From Nocardiopsis ganjiahuensis DSM 45031 (GTDB taxonomy: Bacteria; Actinomycetota; Actinomycetes; Streptosporangiales; Streptosporangiaceae): DNA of 64,000 nucleotides. The DNA lies in the NCBI RefSeq assembly GCF_000341085.1, contig NZ_ANBA01000007.1, positions 310,001-374,000 on the forward strand, written 5' to 3'. This document shows, in pieces, positions 34,512 through 42,342 of the stretch; within the stretch, counting starts at the first letter, position 1, and each line of letters opens with the position of its first letter. A model generated the notes under the pieces. The model did not search any database. It had not been told where the DNA came from and saw only the letters and a program-made list of their open reading frames with translations. The position numbers and the translations under genes were made by a program.

Positions 34512-36338
34512 ATGGACCCCCTTTCCCCCCATACCTCCGGAAGTGCGGCGCTCGGTCGGCGTTTCCGCGTACACGGCGAGCGCCGGATCTCCGGGCGTAC
34601 GACCCTGCTCGAAGCGGACGACCTCGAAACCCGGGGCCCGGTCCGCGTGGAGCTGTTCGACGTCTCCGGGTCCGACGGCGCCGAGCTGGTCAAGGACTTC
34701 CGGACCCGGCTGCGCGCCTTCGAGGAGCTCGAACACCCGGTCCTGTCACCCGTGCTGTCCGGCGGGATGCGCGGGGGGAGCGCCTACACGGTCACCGAGC
34801 CCCACCACGGCGCCTGGGTGGGCGACCTGGTCGGCGAACGCTTCCGGGAGAGGGTCTCCCGCAGGGAGGCGCTCGACATCGCCGACGTGCTCCTGGGGGC
34901 GTTGGAGACCCTGCACGAACGGGACCTGGTACACGGGCACATCGGCCCGCGGACCCTCTCCCTCGCCGACGACGGAGGAGTCAACCTCCTGCTCCTGGCG
35001 ACACCGCCGCCCCCCGGTGAGGGCGGGGCCGCCTTCGGCCCACAGGACGACGTGGCCGCCGTCGCCGAGCTCCTGGAGACCATGGTCGCGGGGGAGGAGC
35101 CCGGGGACGACGGCGACTCACCCGCCGGACGCGACGCGGTGGGCGAGGCGATCAGCGCCCTGGTGGCCGACGGCACCGACCCCGACCCGCGGCGGCGTCC
35201 GGCCGACGCCTCCGAGTACCGCGCCCTGGTGCGCCGGGCCGCCGACGCCCTGCCCGCCCCGGCGGGCAGGCACGTGGCCCGCGGTGAGCCCGCCGAAGAG
35301 GAACACGTCCAGGACGAGCCCGAGCCGGCGCCCCGCCGCCGCCGGATGCTCTGGGCCGCCCTGGCGCTCGTGATCGCGCTGCTCGGCGCCGCCGCGCTGT
35401 GGGCCGTGACCAACCAGGGCTCGGACCCGGTCGGCGCGCGCATGCCCGACCTGGTCGGAACCACCCCCTCAGAGGCGGCCGACCGGCTCGCGGAACTCCC
35501 GGTCCCCCTGGAGATCTCCTACGAGGACGTGCGCAGCGACGACGTCGAGGCCGGGCTGGTCGCCTCCTCCAGCCCGGAGAGCGGAGGAGAGCTCTCCGAG
35601 GGAGCGGACGTGCGGCTGTCCGTGGCCGCGGGTCCGCTGACCGTCCTCATGCCCGAGGTGGTCGACTCCCCGGAACAGGAGGCCCGCCTGGCCCTGTCCG
35701 AGGCGGGGTTCACGGACGTCGAGATCGTCCAGGAGCCCGCGGAGGGACAGCCCGCCGGAACCGTCATCGGGAGCGACCCGGAAGAGGGCGAGCAGGTGCC
35801 CTACGACACCGCCGTCGTGCTCACCGTCGTGGAGGGCGTGACCGTCCCCGACCTGGTCGGCAGCACGGAGGAGGAAGCGGTCGGCGCCCTGGACGAACTG
35901 GGCCTGGAATCCGCTGTGGAGGAGGTCGAGGACTCCGCGCGCCCCGCGGGCGAGGTCGACCACCATTCCCCCGGAGCCGGGTCCGTGGTCGAGGAGGGCA
36001 CGCTGGTCGTCCTCGGCGTCTCCACGGGGCCGGAGGAGGACGAGGACGAGGAGGAGGAGACCCCGGAGGAGGAGAACCCCCGGGCGGAGGGCGACCAGGA
36101 CGACGGGCACACGGCGGCCGCACCGCCGGACCAGGACCAGCCCGACGAGCCCGAGCCGGGGGAGTCGGAGCAGCCGGAGCCCTGTACCTCCGGCGGCTGG
36201 TCGCAGGGCGACGTCTACCCGGAGGGCTCTCGGGTCGTCCACGACGGGACGGAGTACGAGGCCCAGTGGTGGAACAGCGACAGCTCACCCGAGGAGTCCA
36301 ACGAGTGGGGCCCGTGGCGCCCGGTGTCCTCGTGCTGA
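34512..36338 (+). CDS. Pseudokinase-PASTA protein with C-terminal chitin-binding-like domain
   Basis: A 608-aa membrane protein with an unusual order of domains. Residues about 1-265 resemble a PknB-type Ser/Thr kinase, but the Gly-loop, the VAIK lysine, the HRD aspartate (reads LVHGHIGPRTL) and the DFG are all missing, so it is a pseudokinase. One transmembrane helix follows (about 278-301). Three PASTA domains are outside the membrane (about 305-375, 376-443, 444-510, the last with VTVPDLVGSTEEEAV). Next come a very acidic Glu/Asp linker and a domain of about 50 residues beginning CTSGGWSQGDVYPEGSRVV and holding YEAQWWNSDSSPEES, typical of CBM5/12 chitin-binding modules. PASTA domains bind muropeptides; the CBM may bind peptidoglycan or chitin. 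It probably senses or anchors at the cell wall. Confidence 0.85.
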   Translation: MDPLSPHTSGSAALGRRFRVHGERRISGRTTLLEADDLETRGPVRVELFDVSGSDGAELVKDFRTRLRAFEELEHPVLSPVLSGGMRGGSAYTVTEPHHGAWVGDLVGERFRERVSRREALDIADVLLGALETLHERDLVHGHIGPRTLSLADDGGVNLLLLATPPPPGEGGAAFGPQDDVAAVAELLETMVAGEEPGDDGDSPAGRDAVGEAISALVADGTDPDPRRRPADASEYRALVRRAADALPAPAGRHVARGEPAEEEHVQDEPEPAPRRRRMLWAALALVIALLGAAALWAVTNQGSDPVGARMPDLVGTTPSEAADRLAELPVPLEISYEDVRSDDVEAGLVASSSPESGGELSEGADVRLSVAAGPLTVLMPEVVDSPEQEARLALSEAGFTDVEIVQEPAEGQPAGTVIGSDPEEGEQVPYDTAVVLTVVEGVTVPDLVGSTEEEAVGALDELGLESAVEEVEDSARPAGEVDHHSPGAGSVVEEGTLVVLGVSTGPEEDEDEEEETPEEENPRAEGDQDDGHTAAAPPDQDQPDEPEPGESEQPEPCTSGGWSQGDVYPEGSRVVHDGTEYEAQWWNSDSSPEESNEWGPWRPVSSC

Positions 36339-36371
36339 CCCGCCGCCCGCACACCACCTGAGGAGCGGGTA

Positions 36372-36413
36372 GGGCACGCCGGTCCGCTCACCGGTGGCGG
36401 ACCGCGCGTGCCC
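36372..36413 (+). terminator. Strong hairpin after the PASTA gene
   Basis: A 16-bp stem with one bulged C (36372-36387 with 36397-36413, 9-nt loop) ends the PASTA transcript just before the LuxR-type gene's -10 element. Confidence 0.75.
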
Positions 36414-36432
36414 GCTCACTATCGTTCTACCC

Positions 36433-39132
36433 ATGCCTACCTCCCCGCGCCCTCCCCTCGTCGGCAGGCACGACGAGACCGGCCGCCTGCGCACCCTGCT
36501 CGACACCGCCCAACGGGGCGGGGGAGGCGTTCTCGTCCTGCGCGGCGAGCCGGGCATCGGCAAGAGCGCGCTGCTGGAGCACACCGCGCAGATCGCCGCG
36601 CCGCGCTTCCGGACCCTCCACGGCACCGGATCGGAGTTCGAGAAGGAGCTGCCCTTCGCCGGGCTCCACCAGCTCTGCGTCTCGGTCCTGCCCCACCTGG
36701 ACCGACTGCCGCCCGATCACCGCGCGGTCCTCCGAGTCGCGTTCGGCCTGGCCGGAGGCGACCCGGATCCGCACCGCGTCGGCCTGGCGACCCTGGAACT
36801 GCTCGCCACCGCCGCCCGCGAACAACCGGTGCTGTGCGTCATCGACGACGCCCACTGGCTGGACACGGCCTCGGCCCGGGCGCTGGTGTTCCTGGCCAGG
36901 CGCATCGCCGCCGAACCCGTCGCCATGGTGTTCGCGATCCGGGCCCAGTCCGCCGAACACCGCCTGGACGAGCTGCCGGGCCTCACCCTCGACGGCCTGA
37001 GCGACACCGAGGCCCGCTCGCTCCTGACCGCGGAGAAGGCCACCACACTCGACACCCAGGTACGCGAACGCCTCCTCACCGAGGCCCGGGGCAACCCGCT
37101 CGCCCTGATCGAGCTGCCCAAGGCGGGCGGCTTCGTCCCGCCGTCCCCCTCCCCGCTCTCCCAGCGGATCCGGCGGAGCTTCCGCACCAGGTTCGAAGGA
37201 CTCCCCGAACCGGCACAGCGACTGCTGGTCCTGGCCGGCGCCGACCCCACCGGCGACCCGCAGCTGCTCTGGGCCGCAGCCGAGCGCTCCGGGATCGATC
37301 TACGAGAGGCCGGACCCGCCGCGGAGGCCTCCGAACTGGTCGAGTTCGGCACACGCGTCCGCTTCTGCCACCCCCTGGCCCGCTCCTCGGTGTACTGGGA
37401 AGCCGGGTCGGACCGCCGCCGGGCCGCGCACCGCGCCCTGGCCGAGGTCACCGACCCGGCCACCGCACCGGACCGGCGGGCCTGGCACCGGGCCCAGTCG
37501 AGCGCCGGACCGGACGAGGAGGTGGCCACCGAACTCGAGTCGGCGGCCGCCCGCGCCCGGGCGCGCGGAGGAGCCGCGGCCGCGGCTGCCTTCCTCAAAC
37601 GCGCGGCGACCCTGTCCCTGGACCCCGGCCGACGTGTCGAACGCACCCTCGCGGCGGTCCGGGCCGCACTCGACGCAGGGGAGGCGGACACCGCCGCCGA
37701 CCTGCTGAACAGCGTCGACACCGACACGCTGCCCACACCCCGCCGAGCCGCCGTGGACCTGCTACGCGGCGAGCTCGCCCTGCTCAGAGGCGGGGAGGGG
37801 GTCGAGGACGGGCCGCGCCTCCTCCTGCGGGCGGCGCGCCGACTGGCTGCCACCGACCCGGAGCTGTCCCGTTCCTACTCGGTGCGGGCGCTGGAAACGG
37901 CACTCGCGATCGGAAGGCCCGCCGGAGTCATGGACCGGGTCCTCGAAGCCGTGGACCCGACCCCGCCGACCACACGCGCCCCGGACCTGCTGGACGCGCT
38001 GGGCCTGCTGCACAACGGGCGCTACGGGGAGGGCGTGCCGATGATCCGCCGGGTGCTCACCGGTGACGCCGCCGCGTGGACCCGATACCCGGGGCTGGCC
38101 AGCATCCTCTCGGCCGACCTGTGGGACCACGGCGTCCACACCGCCATCACCGCATGGATGACCGACACCGGACAACGGAGCGGATCACTGATCCTGACCA
38201 GGCTCGCCCTGTCCCAGACGGCCATCTCCGCGGTGCTCACCGGTGACTTCCGGCGGGCCACCGCCGCGATCGCCGAGGAGGAGGCGATCGCCGACGCCGT
38301 CGGAGACGCGCCGAAAATGTACCCGCGCGTCCAGCTGGCCGCGATGCGCGGCCGCCACAAGGAGGCGCAGGCGCTCCTGGCCGACGCACGGCACCGGGGC
38401 CGAGGGCAGCTCCCGGCCAACATGCACTGGGCCACGGCCGTGCTCCACAACGGTCTCGGCGACTACCCGGTCGCGCTGGACGCGGCCGTGCGCGGGGCGC
38501 GGATCGGGGGCCTGTTCCTGACCGGGACCCTCCTCCCCGAACTGGTGGAGGCCGCGGCCCGATGCGGACGCGGGGACCTCGCCGCGGACGCGCTGCGGGC
38601 CCTCACCGAGCGGACCGAACCGGTGGACACCCCCTGGGCCGGAGGTGTCCTCGCGAGTACCCGGGCACTGGTCACCGAAGCGGAGGCCGACCACCGTGAG
38701 GGCATCGAACAGCTGGAACGGAGCCCCGCCCGACCGGGGCTGGCCAGGTCGCACCTGCGCTACGGGGAATGGCTGCGCCGCCGGAACCGCCGCCGCGACG
38801 CACGCGAACAGCTGCGCACCGCGCACCGGATGCTGTCCGACCTCGGACTGGAGGCCTTCGCCCACCGGGCCGCCGACGAGCTGCGGGCGACCGGCGAGGT
38901 GGTGGGCGATCGCTCCGAGCGGCCCATCGACCGCCTCACCATGCAGGAGATCCACGTCGCCCGGCAGGTGGCGGCGGGCGCCACCTCCAAGGAGGTCGCC
39001 GCGCGGCTGTTCCTGAGCCCGCGCACCATCGACGCCCACCTCCGCAGGATCTTCCGCAAACTCGACATCACCTCCCGCAGGCAGCTCAGGGACCTGCCGG
39101 AGCTCGGCGAACCGAGGGAAGCGGTCGGTTAG
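36433..39132 (+). CDS. LuxR-family ATP-binding regulator (LAL type)
   Basis: An 899-aa large ATP-binding regulator of the LuxR family. The N-terminal AAA-type domain has Walker A GEPGIGKSA (near residue 38) and Walker B LCVIDDAHWLD (near 135). A long helical, TPR-like middle follows, and the C-terminal LuxR helix-turn-helix covers about 835-885 (VARQVAAGATSKEVAARLFL, RTIDAHLRRIFRKLDI). LALs activate catabolic or antibiotic genes in response to small molecules. The start ATG has TATCGT seven bases upstream and no ribosome site, so the message is probably leaderless. No obvious target cluster is adjacent. Confidence 0.9.
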   Translation: MPTSPRPPLVGRHDETGRLRTLLDTAQRGGGGVLVLRGEPGIGKSALLEHTAQIAAPRFRTLHGTGSEFEKELPFAGLHQLCVSVLPHLDRLPPDHRAVLRVAFGLAGGDPDPHRVGLATLELLATAAREQPVLCVIDDAHWLDTASARALVFLARRIAAEPVAMVFAIRAQSAEHRLDELPGLTLDGLSDTEARSLLTAEKATTLDTQVRERLLTEARGNPLALIELPKAGGFVPPSPSPLSQRIRRSFRTRFEGLPEPAQRLLVLAGADPTGDPQLLWAAAERSGIDLREAGPAAEASELVEFGTRVRFCHPLARSSVYWEAGSDRRRAAHRALAEVTDPATAPDRRAWHRAQSSAGPDEEVATELESAAARARARGGAAAAAAFLKRAATLSLDPGRRVERTLAAVRAALDAGEADTAADLLNSVDTDTLPTPRRAAVDLLRGELALLRGGEGVEDGPRLLLRAARRLAATDPELSRSYSVRALETALAIGRPAGVMDRVLEAVDPTPPTTRAPDLLDALGLLHNGRYGEGVPMIRRVLTGDAAAWTRYPGLASILSADLWDHGVHTAITAWMTDTGQRSGSLILTRLALSQTAISAVLTGDFRRATAAIAEEEAIADAVGDAPKMYPRVQLAAMRGRHKEAQALLADARHRGRGQLPANMHWATAVLHNGLGDYPVALDAAVRGARIGGLFLTGTLLPELVEAAARCGRGDLAADALRALTERTEPVDTPWAGGVLASTRALVTEAEADHREGIEQLERSPARPGLARSHLRYGEWLRRRNRRRDAREQLRTAHRMLSDLGLEAFAHRAADELRATGEVVGDRSERPIDRLTMQEIHVARQVAAGATSKEVAARLFLSPRTIDAHLRRIFRKLDITSRRQLRDLPELGEPREAVG

Positions 39133-39215
39133 GCGACGATCACCGACGCGAACGAGCCCGCCCCCGCAGGAGCATGACGGTGACAACCGCCTACTACTCC
39201 TTCGTGGGGGAGACC

Positions 39216-40013
39216 ATGACCAGCACCATGACCGGATCGAAGCGCCGACGACGGTGGTGGGCCCTCTGGATCCTTCTGGCCGCGTCCGCGATCGGTATCG
39301 CCGTGTACTCGGCGGAGCCCTATCTGGTCGGCGACGTGGAACGCAACCGGATCCCGCTCAACGACCTGTTCGCCTCGCACTACGTGTCCATCGCCGTGCA
39401 CGCGATCCCCAGCTCCCTGGCACTCCTCATCGGCCCGTTCCAGTTCGTCACCTGGATCCGTGTCCGCCACCCGAAGGCGCACCGGATCTCCGGTCAGGTC
39501 TACATGGTGTCCATCGTGCTGGGTTCGATCGCGGCCCTGTTCGCCGCGACCTACTCGGTCAGCGGGTTCTCGGTGCAGGTGGCCTTCTACATCCTCACCG
39601 CGGCCTGGCTGTACACCCTCTACCAGGCCTACACCACCATCCGCCGCGGCGAGGTCCAACTGCACCGCGTCTGGATGATCCGCAACTACGCGCTCACCTT
39701 CGCCGCGGTCAGCCTGCGGATCTACCTGATGACCGGCCTGGCGCTCCAGGAGAGCTTCTTCCCCTCCCTGAGCTTCGACGACGTCTACCACGCGAGCGCC
39801 TGGGCCTCCTTGGTCGTCAACGTGCTCATCGCGGAGTACTTCATCGTCCAGCGCGTCCTGAAGCCGTCGGCCGGGCGCCGGAGGACCAAGGGCAACACCG
39901 GACGAACCGTCCCCGGACCCGCGGCACGTCCTGGTAGGGAAGGCGCCGAGCCCGAGACCGGTTCGGAGGTCGAGGGTCCAGCGCCGATATCCGTCCCCGG
40001 CGCCCGCGCATAG
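39216..40013 (+). CDS. DUF2306 domain-containing membrane protein
   Basis: A 265-aa integral membrane protein of the DUF2306 family. An N-terminal helix (WWALWILLAASAIGIAVYS) is followed by about six more hydrophobic segments. Conserved-type His residues are visible in IAVHAIPSSLALLIGPFQF (near residue 65), HRISGQVYM (near 95) and QLHRVWMIRNYALTFAAVSLR (near 150). They may bind haem or metal, but the function is unknown. The ATG at 39216 has GGGAG three bases upstream; an ATG at 39174 is possible. The tail is polar. Confidence 0.8.
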   Translation: MTSTMTGSKRRRRWWALWILLAASAIGIAVYSAEPYLVGDVERNRIPLNDLFASHYVSIAVHAIPSSLALLIGPFQFVTWIRVRHPKAHRISGQVYMVSIVLGSIAALFAATYSVSGFSVQVAFYILTAAWLYTLYQAYTTIRRGEVQLHRVWMIRNYALTFAAVSLRIYLMTGLALQESFFPSLSFDDVYHASAWASLVVNVLIAEYFIVQRVLKPSAGRRRTKGNTGRTVPGPAARPGREGAEPETGSEVEGPAPISVPGARA

Positions 40014-40029
40014 CCGGAGGCGGTCCTTC

Positions 40030-40046
40030 GCCCGCTCTGAGCGGGC
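40030..40046 (+). terminator. 7-3-7 hairpin after the DUF2306 gene
   Basis: GCCCGCT and AGCGGGC pair over a 3-base loop 17 bases past the stop. Beyond it, up to the TetR operator at 40284, no gene is seen; the gap holds one copy of a dispersed repeat (40051-40074). Confidence 0.5.
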
Positions 40047-40050
40047 GCAA

Positions 40051-40074
40051 CCGCTCAGCGGAGTGCGCTCCCAG
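40051..40074 (+). repeat. Dispersed 24-bp repeat, copy 1
   Basis: Begins CCGCTCAGCGGA, itself a 5-1-5 palindrome, and continues to GCGCTCCCAG. It matches 22 of 24 bases with 44709-44732 in the 3' end of the XRE fragment. Confidence 0.6.
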
Positions 40075-40283
40075 CCGTGCTGGTCCCGCCCCTCCCTCCA
40101 TGGCGTACATGAGGGCAGTTCAGGAACGGGGCCGGCATCGGCGTTCTTCACCTCCGCCGGTGCGGGGCCGACCGGATGCCGCCGCTCGCACCACCGGTAC
40201 GAACACGGGGCCGACCACTTCCCCGCCTCCACCCGCACCGCCCGCGCGCTCAGCGGGCGAAAAAGGACTTGCCTGCGCCACGC

Positions 40284-40323
40284 ATCCTAACCATCCTAGG
40301 AATCAACCTAGGAACCTTAGGAT
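40284..40323 (+). promoter_or_regulatory. Multi-palindrome operator in front of the TetR gene
   Basis: ATCCTAA (40284-40290) and TTAGGAT (40317-40323) form outer arms, with two CCTAGG palindromes nested inside (40295-40300 and 40307-40312). TTGCCT at 40269-40274 may be the -35, so the operator covers the -10 and start. This fits strong autorepression by the TetR protein. Confidence 0.7.
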
Positions 40324-40327
40324 CACT

Positions 40328-40897
40328 ATGCCGCGTGTGGGACTCACCCGGGACACACTGGTGTCCGCTGCCGCCGACGTCGCCGACGAGATCGGATTCG
40401 ACCGCCTGACTCTCGCGCTACTCGCGGAGCGGTTCGGCGTCCGCGACGCCAGCCTGTACACGCATGTGCGGGGCCTGGCCGACCTCCGCGAGAGCGTGGC
40501 CCTGCTGGCACACGACGAATGGGCCGACACCCTGGGGCAGGCGGTGGCCGGGCGATCCGGCCACGAGGCCCTGAAAGCCTTCGCCGACGCCTACCGTGCC
40601 TTCGCGACCGGGCACCCGGGCCGGTACGCCGCCACCCGGTACCCGGTGCCACCCGAGAGGCTCGCCGAGTCCACCGGCGTGACCCGCATCGTCGAAGCGT
40701 GCTTCGCACTGCTGCGCGGCTACGGCCTCACCGATCCCGACGCCACCGACGCGGTCCGGCTGCTGCGCAGCACCTTCCACGGCTTCAGCGACCTGGAGTC
40801 CTTCGGCGGCTTCACCGCCGACCGCGGCCTCGACACCTCATGGCGACGCGCGGTCGACGCGCTCCACCACACCCTGACCCACTGGTCGCGGATCTGA
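40328..40897 (+). CDS. TetR/AcrR-family regulator (WHG-type C-terminal domain)
   Basis: A 189-aa repressor. The N-terminal helix-turn-helix is LTLALLAERFGVRDASLYTHV (residues about 27-47), and the C-terminal ligand domain has RSTFHGFSDLESFGGF, typical of the WHG group. It is followed after 23 bases by an alpha/beta hydrolase gene, and a complex operator precedes it. The likely role is repression of itself and the hydrolase until a ligand, perhaps an ester or lactone, appears (inference). Confidence 0.9.
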   Translation: MPRVGLTRDTLVSAAADVADEIGFDRLTLALLAERFGVRDASLYTHVRGLADLRESVALLAHDEWADTLGQAVAGRSGHEALKAFADAYRAFATGHPGRYAATRYPVPPERLAESTGVTRIVEACFALLRGYGLTDPDATDAVRLLRSTFHGFSDLESFGGFTADRGLDTSWRRAVDALHHTLTHWSRI

Positions 40898-40920
40898 ACC
40901 CGCAAACACAGGAGCCACCC

Positions 40921-41793
40921 ATGCCCACCAACACCCTCACCCTGAACGACACCACCGTCGACTACGACCGCCGCGGCAACGGCCCCGCGCTGCTGCTCAT
41001 CCCCGGCGGCGTGGGCCACGGCGGCGTGTTCGACCGGTTCGCCGCGCACCTGGCCGACCACTACGACGTCGTCTCCATGTCCAGCCGCGTGGCCTCCACA
41101 CGGCAGCCCGTCTCCGCGCCCGGCGAACAGCGCCCCGCAGACCACGCCCAGGACGCACGCTGCCTGATCGACGCGCTCTTCGACGAGCCTCCGGTCGTGT
41201 TCGGCTTCAGCTCCGGCGCCGTCACCACCGTCGAACTGCTGGCCGGCCACCCCGACCACGTCCGCACGGCCGTCGTCCACGAGCCGCCGCTGGTCAACCT
41301 GCTGCCGGACGCCGCGCGCCACCGCGCCGCGCTCGAATCGGTCCGTACCGCCGCCCGTGCCCAGGACCTGGCCGAAGCCGAAGCACTCATGTTCACCGCC
41401 ATGACCGTCCCCGGCGCCGACACCGGGTCCGCGGAGCTCCGCCACACCGGGACCTGGCTCGACGGCTACGCCGACACCCGCCCGGAGCCGCCCGGCCCCG
41501 CACTGGTCGAACTCTTCGCCGTCCTCGGTGGTCTGAAGCCGGTGATGCTGGAACACATCCTGCTCCCGTTCACCACCCACGAACCCGACCTGGCCGCGCT
41601 GGAGGCGCAGACCGGCCGACTCGTCCCCGTGGCCGGCATCGACTCCCGCGGCCAGCTGCCCTACCGCTCCGCTGCCGCCCTGGCCACCCGGCTCGGCCTG
41701 CCCCTGACCGAACTCCCCGGCGGCCACCTCGGCCCGATCGAGCGCCCCACCCAGTTCGCCACCGCGTTCAGGTCGCTCCTGGAAGCCCTCTGA
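40921..41793 (+). CDS. Alpha/beta hydrolase
   Basis: A 290-aa cytoplasmic alpha/beta-fold hydrolase. The oxyanion region is LLLIPGGVGHGGVFD (near residue 22), the nucleophile elbow VFGFSSGAVT (Ser near 98), and the late His lies in ELPGGHLGPIERP (near 268). AGGAG precedes the ATG. It lies in one transcript with the TetR gene, which probably senses its substrate. A weak hairpin follows at 41978. Confidence 0.9.
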   Translation: MPTNTLTLNDTTVDYDRRGNGPALLLIPGGVGHGGVFDRFAAHLADHYDVVSMSSRVASTRQPVSAPGEQRPADHAQDARCLIDALFDEPPVVFGFSSGAVTTVELLAGHPDHVRTAVVHEPPLVNLLPDAARHRAALESVRTAARAQDLAEAEALMFTAMTVPGADTGSAELRHTGTWLDGYADTRPEPPGPALVELFAVLGGLKPVMLEHILLPFTTHEPDLAALEAQTGRLVPVAGIDSRGQLPYRSAAALATRLGLPLTELPGGHLGPIERPTQFATAFRSLLEAL

Positions 41794-42342
41794 GCGCCCG
41801 CCCGGATCGGGACGGCCCCTGGAGAAACGGTGAGCACACCGCCGCGTGCGACGGATCCCGGGTCCGGTACCGGGTACGGCCGGTTCTCGTCGTTCGCGGG
41901 GCAGAACGCCGCCTCGTTCGCCTTCGGCTTGCCCGATCGATTCCTTTGTGCCCCAGGAACAGCGATCCCTCGCTTTGACAAAGGGTCCCTTTTGTGTTCT
42001 TCGAGAATTGCCCCTGAGGCGGCCCCACCGTATTCCGTGGCCTCCGGCAGGCGATACCGGTTTGTCGGCGGCGTCAAGAATTCAGGCTGTGATATTCGCC
42101 AACAGATCACCTCGATCAACGCCACGGGTCGAGGAGCGCCCCGGGATACGTATACTTCCATCGGCAGTCATCGCGGAGCCGGGAGAAGCCGCACCGTCAG
42201 CTTGCATTGGCGCCGAAGATGTGCCCTCTCCCGCAATGCGCCTCAGATGTGCCTTTCCTTGCGACCGCCCCGGATATTCGGCGGCACCGTCGTGATGTTT
42301 CGCTCCTTCCGATCATGGTGAAACGCAGAGAACGGAGTGCGA
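41794..42342. other. 549-bp gap without a gene, poorer in GC than its surroundings
   Basis: No credible coding frame is seen. ACAAAGGGTCCCTTTTGT (41978-41995) is a near-perfect hairpin that may end the hydrolase transcript. GATGTGCC is repeated near 42218 and 42246. The segment likely holds the promoter and control region of the HelD-type gene. Its lower GC suggests acquired or relict DNA. Confidence 0.55.

Noticed and set aside
41830..42321. Open frame of 163 codons in the gap before the HelD-type gene
   Set aside because: Atypical composition, no ribosome site, no recognisable domain, and third-position base use unlike the neighbours.
41794..42342. Rifamycin-associated element upstream of the HelD-type gene
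   Set aside because: No clear match to such an element could be read, so it is not annotated.
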